From assembly GCA_905221605.1 (NCBI GenBank), contig CAJNDS010002162.1, positions 563,103 through 627,102 of the forward strand: a stretch of 64,000 bases of DNA, read 5' to 3'. How positions within the stretch are numbered: the stretch's first letter is position 1; every line of letters begins with the position of its first letter. The notes under the pieces are model-generated. The model saw only the letters and a program-made list of their open reading frames with translations, was not told the DNA's origin and made no database searches. The DNA is from Symbiodinium natans (taxonomy: Eukaryota > Sar > Dinophyceae > Suessiales > Symbiodiniaceae). This document shows, piece by piece, positions 59,129 to 64,000 of this stretch. The translations under genes were made by a program, and so were the position numbers.

Positions 59129-62100
59129 TCCTTGATAAGGCCTTGTGCAATATGTTGAGAAGGAATAAACAAGCTCTTTCCCTTACTGCATCAATGCCTG
59201 CCAGGATTCAATTCCATACGGCCTTTATTGCCTCTTGCCCTCTTTTCTGCAATTCCTTGTACGCCTTCACCAAAAGGCATATGCTCAAAGCACTAGCTAT
59301 TGCCAGCTCAACTATTTTGAGGCGTCCCTGGATTCAGGCCAAACATATGGCGGGCGTTCTTGATTTTATCAAAGCGCCTAGGGCAATGGATCCTGAGATA
59401 GGCGCCATATTATCTAAAGTTGGCCTACTGCTGCGCTGGAGAGGCAAATGGGCTTTAAACGTTATCCTGCATGACCTTGAAAATGCGCATGCGGCCAACC
59501 TTCCCTTCTACCATTCGTTGCTTGTGCAAGCCAGGCAAGCCATTCAGAAATCAGTCACCTTAGGAGACTCACCAATCATTGAGCAGTTCAAAAGCAAGTG
59601 CCATGATGCCCTATCTGCTGCGCTGCCTCGAGTGAGCCCTCACTCAGGCGGTCGCAAGCTCAAGCAGGCGCAAATTGCGCTTAGAGCAGTGTTGCGCAAG
59701 CCTGCTTGTGTTCAGGCGCAAGGATATCTTCGACAAAAAGTTGCGAACCACGCACATGAGAGACAGCTATGTGCCATTTTGCTTGCGCTAAACCTCCCGC
59801 CAAAGAACGTGGCTTCGGATGTCACTCGTTGCTACGCACTTAGATGGGCCATTGTTGAAGAAGCCGATGCATATTTTGTGTACAGGCAATATGCCTCTAG
59901 GGACGAGCAATGTAGAGTCTGCCTACGCAAACAAACAGGGAAAGAGCTCCGGTATGACAATGGGTTCGGCAACATGCCAGTCTGCAAACTCTGTCATCTC
60001 AACCAAAGCTGCCCTGATGACCTTGCCCATACCATCAGCTGCATGCTGCCTTGCTGTGATGTTAGCCAAGCACCACTCCTGCAATGTGCGGCAATGCCTG
60101 GTGCTCCGGCTAGAACTATTACTTACAGAGCAGCTATACCCAATGAGCACCAGTGTACTTTCATCCAAAGCCACTGCCTGCTCTGTGGGCTGGGAGCAAA
60201 CACAACCGAGCATTGGCTTACGGCTTGCGTGGTCACCAAAGCCTCCCTCTTTATTGTACTAGTCACATTGGGATATGCTGGCACTGCCTCGTTTGACTCC
60301 CTGTGTCACACTGCCCTTTCTAAGATCAATGTTGAAGGAGGGATTGACAAGAAATTCTGTGCCGTCCTATTAGCATGGATTGCGACCATAAGAAGATATA
60401 CCATGGAACAGCAATGTACCTGGCACCCTGGATGGTGTGAGACACCGCAACGGGCAAAACACATCAGTAACATACCCAAGCTCGCGTCGCGTCTTTGGAA
60501 CACCATCCCGAGGGTGTTACTTCCCAAAGCATTACCGGCATGGTGGGTTGACACGGAACGCTGCAAGCCCTGTTGCAACGACGGAGGACTCCATATCGAG
60601 GTCAAACATCCCCTTTCTGCCTTAATTAAAGCAAGCGCCCAAGGTATTACCGTCTCCCCCAGGAATGCCAATATAGGAGATGTCTTAGCAACATTAGATG
60701 CACAGCATTACTTGCTTGCACCTATGTATCAACAGACCCTTGGCGTCCCTAATGTTGCTCTTTGGCCTAAAATGTGTCATTGCGGCAATCTGCACCTTAA
60801 AGTTACGGCATTAAGGCCGATCCCTGCAGGTACTCCACTCATTGTTGAGTTAAAACCTGTCAAAGATACCCACCTTGTTGCTCAATTTGACGGCAGCTGT
60901 CACGTGCAAGAAGGTATAGGTGGTGCGGGTGGTATCGTATGGTCGCCCGGACCAGTCCCGGTAATTCTTGAAACGATTGCCATCCCACTCCAGCCTTGTC
61001 CAGACTCTATGTTTGCGGAAATATGCGCCGCTGACGCAACGTTAGACAAGGCCTTATCTCTTGCTGCTAGCAATCAAATCAGGGAGGTTATCCTTCAGGG
61101 AGACTGCATCAACATTGTAAAGCACTTTGCTGGTGCCTTGAGACTACATAGGGAAGACCTAGTGCGAAAACTGGATAACATGTGGCAAAAGTTAACGCAC
61201 ACACCCATTACAGTGCATTGGTCATACGTCCCTCGCGTCGGCAACAAAGTCGCTGACCACCTGGCAGGAATCGCTGCTAACAGTCTCCGCTACGAAGCAC
61301 CCCTTCATGAAGATGTCTTCTTTGACTCGGGTGAGGGTCAGCCTCATATGCAAATAAACACTGAATGCTTTCCGCCTATTCTGTTGCCTTCCAAGCAATG
61401 GCACCTGCAAGCTATACAGGACTTGCATTCCGGAGCTGAAATTATTTCTCTTGAGGCCCCCCCACTTTGGAATCCGGAACTGCTTTTGCGGTTTTGCCTC
61501 TACAATCGGATCAAGCCCCCCCCCGAGCTTGATACAGCGTGGCCAGGGCTGGTCCAGTATCGAAGGCCATCATTGCACCCACAGGGTAGATATTATGCCA
61601 TACGGCACTGGCAAACGAGTAAAAGGCTAACACGTTTCTTAGCCATCGGGCCGAACGCAATTGAAATCGACATGAAAGGTGCGCATTATACGCTTTTGCG
61701 CCTCCTTACATGTCACAGCCCTACTCACCCACCCCTCCCAACGTTGCTTGAAGCCAGGGAGCCATTTAGTAGTCACCTTGCACGCGCGCCCAAAGCACAA
61801 ACAGTACAAACCAAGCACTTGTTGCAAAGAGCAGTTGGAATGGACAGCAATGCTTTCCTTCGGCATGTTTATGAAGGTAGTATTGCTGCTTATGCCATCC
61901 CCCCTGCCTTGGCAAGTTTTCTTGCACATTTGGTGCAGGCTAAAGCTACCCTCCAGGTTATGATCCAGCAAGGAATCCCTTTTTACCAACCGGATGCAAG
62001 GGTCAACAACAGGAATTGGGCAACTTTTGCACTTGAAGCTGCGGAAAGCTTCGTAATGCGAAAAGGGCTCGCTGCAATGCTCCCGTACTGCGCAGGCACA

Positions 62101-62490
62101 GTGCTTTGGGTACATGACGGGGTGTACGTCAAAAATAGAAACGCAGTTTCACCCTTCATCGAAGGGGCTACTGAAGCGTTGGTTCAGCTCATCCAGGTGG
62201 GGCAGCACTGTCATCCACAGGTCACACCTAACCAGGAATTTGCTAACCTACAAGATGTCTTTGCTATTACCACCACGAAGAGTGAATTTAATGCGGCAGT
62301 TGATGCGTTAAATGCTGCGGGTATCGCGTGTCATAACCCTGCTCTCCCAAAGCACCCAAAGGCAACCACCAACAGGGTGTCCAAGCGCCTTATCCTGGAA
62401 GTTCAGGATATACTAGAGGTCGAGAGGCAAAGAGACGATAAAAGGAGACGCGTTGATGTTACAGCTGTTCCGCGTAGGGATTGTGGGTAA
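59083..62490 (+). CDS. LINE ORF2 part 3: Cys/His cluster, RNase H and polymerase-palm-like C-terminus
   Basis: 1135 codons. Residues about 275-330 hold paired cysteines (CRVC, CKLC, CPDDLAHTISC) and about 350-380 a further CLLC/H set, a zinc-binding region as in many LINE ORF2s. RNase HI occupies about 595-740 with the full DEDD set: D603 (FDGSC), E646 (FAEICAAD), D674 (QGDCINIV) and D725 (NKVADHLAG). The last 300 residues are unusual: IEIDMKGAHYTLLRLL (D863) and, 149 residues on, LWVHDGVYV (H1011, D1012), preceded by the helix NNRNWATFALEAAESFV. This order and spacing resemble motifs A and C of superfamily-A polymerases. Stop at 62488-62490; the tail is Lys/Arg-rich. Confidence 0.75.
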   Translation: MGWTKEMSDVSLRMLILDKALCNMLRRNKQALSLTASMPARIQFHTAFIASCPLFCNSLYAFTKRHMLKALAIASSTILRRPWIQAKHMAGVLDFIKAPRAMDPEIGAILSKVGLLLRWRGKWALNVILHDLENAHAANLPFYHSLLVQARQAIQKSVTLGDSPIIEQFKSKCHDALSAALPRVSPHSGGRKLKQAQIALRAVLRKPACVQAQGYLRQKVANHAHERQLCAILLALNLPPKNVASDVTRCYALRWAIVEEADAYFVYRQYASRDEQCRVCLRKQTGKELRYDNGFGNMPVCKLCHLNQSCPDDLAHTISCMLPCCDVSQAPLLQCAAMPGAPARTITYRAAIPNEHQCTFIQSHCLLCGLGANTTEHWLTACVVTKASLFIVLVTLGYAGTASFDSLCHTALSKINVEGGIDKKFCAVLLAWIATIRRYTMEQQCTWHPGWCETPQRAKHISNIPKLASRLWNTIPRVLLPKALPAWWVDTERCKPCCNDGGLHIEVKHPLSALIKASAQGITVSPRNANIGDVLATLDAQHYLLAPMYQQTLGVPNVALWPKMCHCGNLHLKVTALRPIPAGTPLIVELKPVKDTHLVAQFDGSCHVQEGIGGAGGIVWSPGPVPVILETIAIPLQPCPDSMFAEICAADATLDKALSLAASNQIREVILQGDCINIVKHFAGALRLHREDLVRKLDNMWQKLTHTPITVHWSYVPRVGNKVADHLAGIAANSLRYEAPLHEDVFFDSGEGQPHMQINTECFPPILLPSKQWHLQAIQDLHSGAEIISLEAPPLWNPELLLRFCLYNRIKPPPELDTAWPGLVQYRRPSLHPQGRYYAIRHWQTSKRLTRFLAIGPNAIEIDMKGAHYTLLRLLTCHSPTHPPLPTLLEAREPFSSHLARAPKAQTVQTKHLLQRAVGMDSNAFLRHVYEGSIAAYAIPPALASFLAHLVQAKATLQVMIQQGIPFYQPDARVNNRNWATFALEAAESFVMRKGLAAMLPYCAGTVLWVHDGVYVKNRNAVSPFIEGATEALVQLIQVGQHCHPQVTPNQEFANLQDVFAITTTKSEFNAAVDALNAAGIACHNPALPKHPKATTNRVSKRLILEVQDILEVERQRDDKRRRVDVTAVPRRDCG

Positions 62491-62643
62491 CACCCCCCTC
62501 GTTGTGATGCGTGTAGTTCCCATTTCAACCACCCTCCCTCTTTCGTGATGGCGGCACCTTTGGCTCAGACCAGTTGTGAACGCCCGGGCACAACCAAACA
62601 TGCTGGCCGCCACACGCTGCCTCCTGGCTTGGCGTTACCATGA
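62491..62643. other. Spacer after the LINE ORF
   Basis: No ORF of interest and no poly(A) run or obvious terminal repeat. The 3' UTR of the LINE-like element should begin here. Confidence 0.4.
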
Positions 62644-63265
62644 GCCATTGGTAGTCACTCAAGCACAGCTGACTTCGAACTCACAGTCCTCCCTGCTGCA
62701 GCGGGAGCGATCCTCGTGGCTCTCTTAGAGGAAAGCAAGTCGAACGAAGCCCTTTCCCCGTACCATAAGGATCGTTTATATCGAGGCGTCTTCTTTGGTA
62801 ATCCACTGATCATTCACGAGATTGTCGAGGATCTGGATGAGGAAAAACTCCTACTTGCATGGACTCTCATTGAAGTCATTGCAAGGCTGGACGCTGCCAC
62901 TCAACCTCGCGCTAACGTGTCAATGCTATGGAAAATAAGTGCACCAAATCTCAATGGAATGGAAAATAAGTTCATCAAATCTCCGTGCCATCTCGTGCGT
63001 TGGAGAACGTGCGCTTGCCCAATCACTTTCGGAGCACTTTTCTTTGACCCCCAAGTGGTCTTCAAGAGTTGTCGGGGCTTTAATCGGGCACAAAACTGGA
63101 TGGGGTAGGGTAGATGCATTGCTCCAGGTCTTAACGCCAAGAGCAACAGTCATTGCCCGTGAACTGTGTGAGTGTGAACAATTCCCCTATCACTTCCTTT
63201 GGCCGTGGTATTCATACCTTGTTTCCTCTCACACAATAGATTCAGAGCCACGTAATTGGCTTTAA
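62644..63265 (+). pseudogene. Small ORF with one frameshift, unknown
   Basis: The frame is open from 62644 without an ATG; a GTG lies at 62716. It reads DRLYRGVFFGNPLIIHEIVE and DEEKLLLAWTLIEVIARLDA, then near 62940-62970 the sense moves to the frame ending at 63265 (LAQSLSEHFSLTPKWSSRVV, GWGRVDALLQVLTPRATVIA). A 20-bp partial duplication ('atggaaaataagt.caccaaatctc', 62929-62977) sits at the switch and may have caused it. It could be the first ORF of another LINE-like copy. Family unknown. Confidence 0.4.
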
Positions 63266-63558
63266 TGCCCCTGGCTGGACCCACCTCACTTTGGCCATCT
63301 GTTCGCAGACAGTGGAGCTATGTGCCAATGTGTCCACTGAGTGAGGGTGTGGTTGCCCCTTGTACTTTGTGCTCGGTGGGCTTTATAGCCGCTTATGGTA
63401 CTTGTACCTTTACGTGCTCCTCTGTTAATTGCTTCGTTGGTGGATCACTGCTAACATTGTGATCACCTACCCCTCCCCATCCGAATATAGTTAACACATG
63501 CATGGCAGTTATTTTGCTCAAGCGCTCGTTATGGGAGCACTGACCCTTAACCCGCGCA
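63266..63558. other. Spacer without a recognised gene
   Basis: Mixed-composition stretch with no convincing ORF, repeat or terminal signal. Confidence 0.4.
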
Positions 63559-64000
63559 ATGGCCTTCTGTCTGGATTTGGCGCCGGATCATCTTAGGAAG
63601 ATTCTTGGCTCTTCCATCCACACTTCGCCCTGCCTCTTCTCGTATGACAACAAATTCTGCATCTTGGAGACCAGTATTGCCTTTTGCATTATGCAGCTGG
63701 CTGGCACGGTCTCCATTCGTGCACACTTGGATGCCGATGTAAAGTCCTCCGAATTGGTTGGGGCTGCTCTCCAGCTTATCCACCGCTGTTGGTCCAAGGG
63801 ACTTGCCCTCCAGTTAAGGGAGATAGATGGATGCGGATGCCTTGAGTGGCAGCAATGGGGGTTGCAAACTCTGCGCGCTGTGGGTTCGGTGAGTGTGGCG
63901 TGGCATAATGTACTTGCTGGCCACATCGGGCAGGCGTATATAATTGCGCTCCCGGTAACATTGCATGCATCTTGCAGAATTGCCACTACCACCCTGGGCA
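63559..64000 (+). CDS. Unknown protein, partial at the right window edge
   Basis: An ATG at 63559, with an in-frame stop just upstream (TGA 63541), opens a frame of at least 147 codons that runs off the window. It reads LDLAPDHLRKILGSSIHTSP, SYDNKFCILETSIAFCIMQL, GAALQLIHRCWSKGLALQLR and VAWHNVLAGHIGQAYIIALP. The composition is protein-like, with regular hydrophobic spacing and good codon variety, unlike the opposite strand. No domain recognised. It has a position similar to other small first ORFs near the LINE-like element. Confidence 0.55.
   Translation, partial: MAFCLDLAPDHLRKILGSSIHTSPCLFSYDNKFCILETSIAFCIMQLAGTVSIRAHLDADVKSSELVGAALQLIHRCWSKGLALQLREIDGCGCLEWQQWGLQTLRAVGSVSVAWHNVLAGHIGQAYIIALPVTLHASCRIATTTLG

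Larger units (their letters stand above)
47985..62490 (+). mobile_element. LINE-like retrotransposon with DNMT3-like and polymerase-like domains
   Basis: The plus-strand element has a hairpin-rich leader (47985-50315, with a small ORF) and a 1568-codon ORF containing a DNMT3-like methyltransferase. These are followed by coding sequence, broken by four or five frame changes, for an APE endonuclease, RT, a Cys/His cluster, RNase H and a C-terminal polymerase-palm-like region. APE plus RT plus RNase H is the architecture of APE-type LINEs (target-primed reverse transcription). Codon use is AT-richer than in the rest of the window, which suggests a different origin or age. No poly(A) tail or target-site duplication was located, so both ends are approximate. 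Confidence 0.75.

Noticed and set aside
62560-62600. Dinoflagellate spliced-leader sequence (a 'tttggctcag' match)
   Set aside because: Only about 10 bases agree; the full 22-nt leader is absent on either strand here and near 24228.
63588-63992. Minus-strand ORF of 134 codons at the right edge
   Set aside because: The plus-strand frame from 63559 is fully open to the edge and more protein-like; this one appears to be its shadow.

Overview
This window looks like repeat-dominated nuclear DNA of a dinoflagellate, probably Symbiodiniaceae. I infer this from the Ty1/copia Gag with long Lys-Gly runs, the tyrosine-recombinase retroelement, the retroelement-borne cytosine methyltransferase domains and the very GC-rich degenerate tandem repeats. 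I saw no intact ordinary host gene, no rRNA or tRNA gene, no CRISPR array and no bacterial operon. Almost all coding sequence belongs to mobile elements, many frame-broken, inserted into each other.

Layout. (1) 1-4257 and 16350-17889, minus strand: one Ty1/copia element (Gag, protease, a SAP-like motif, integrase, reverse transcriptase, start of RNase H). It is split by two head-to-tail copies of an unclassified element, here called X: a 587-bp deletion derivative (4258-4844) and an 11.5-kb copy (4845-16349). Removing both rejoins the gag and pol frames. The long X copy carries two protein genes near its right end, and the rest is tandem repeats (268, 57, 146/371 and 550 bp periods plus GC-rich degenerate repeats). 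(2) 17890-19630: copia leader or LTR region and a degenerate coiled-coil pseudogene. (3) 19629-25840: truncated copy A of a large minus-strand unit, here called H, with an SF1 (Upf1-like) helicase C-terminal half and structured repeat modules downstream. (4) 25841-33250: minus-strand tyrosine-recombinase (DIRS-like) retroelement. Its order is small coiled-coil ORF, recombinase, Gag, then a 2OG-Fe(II) dioxygenase-like/methyltransferase-like/RT polyprotein separated from Gag by one in-frame TGA. (5) 33577-47640: copy B of H, with an alpha/beta-hydrolase-like region and an SF1 helicase, interrupted at 36115-39693 by a truncated X copy that shows the X proteins best. (6) 47985-62490, plus strand, distinctly AT-richer: a long LINE-like element. 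It has a hairpin-rich leader, a 1568-codon ORF with a DNMT3-like cytosine methyltransferase, APE endonuclease, RT (YMDD), RNase H and a C-terminal region resembling a superfamily-A polymerase palm. (7) 62644-64000: a broken small ORF and an ORF that runs off the right edge.

The most interesting systems are the two retroelements that carry DNA-modification domains (2OG dioxygenase plus methyltransferase-like; DNMT3-like plus polymerase-like palm), the unclassified X and H elements, and several families of hairpins whose stems differ between copies but stay complementary. Assignments come from motifs read by eye; no database search was possible.
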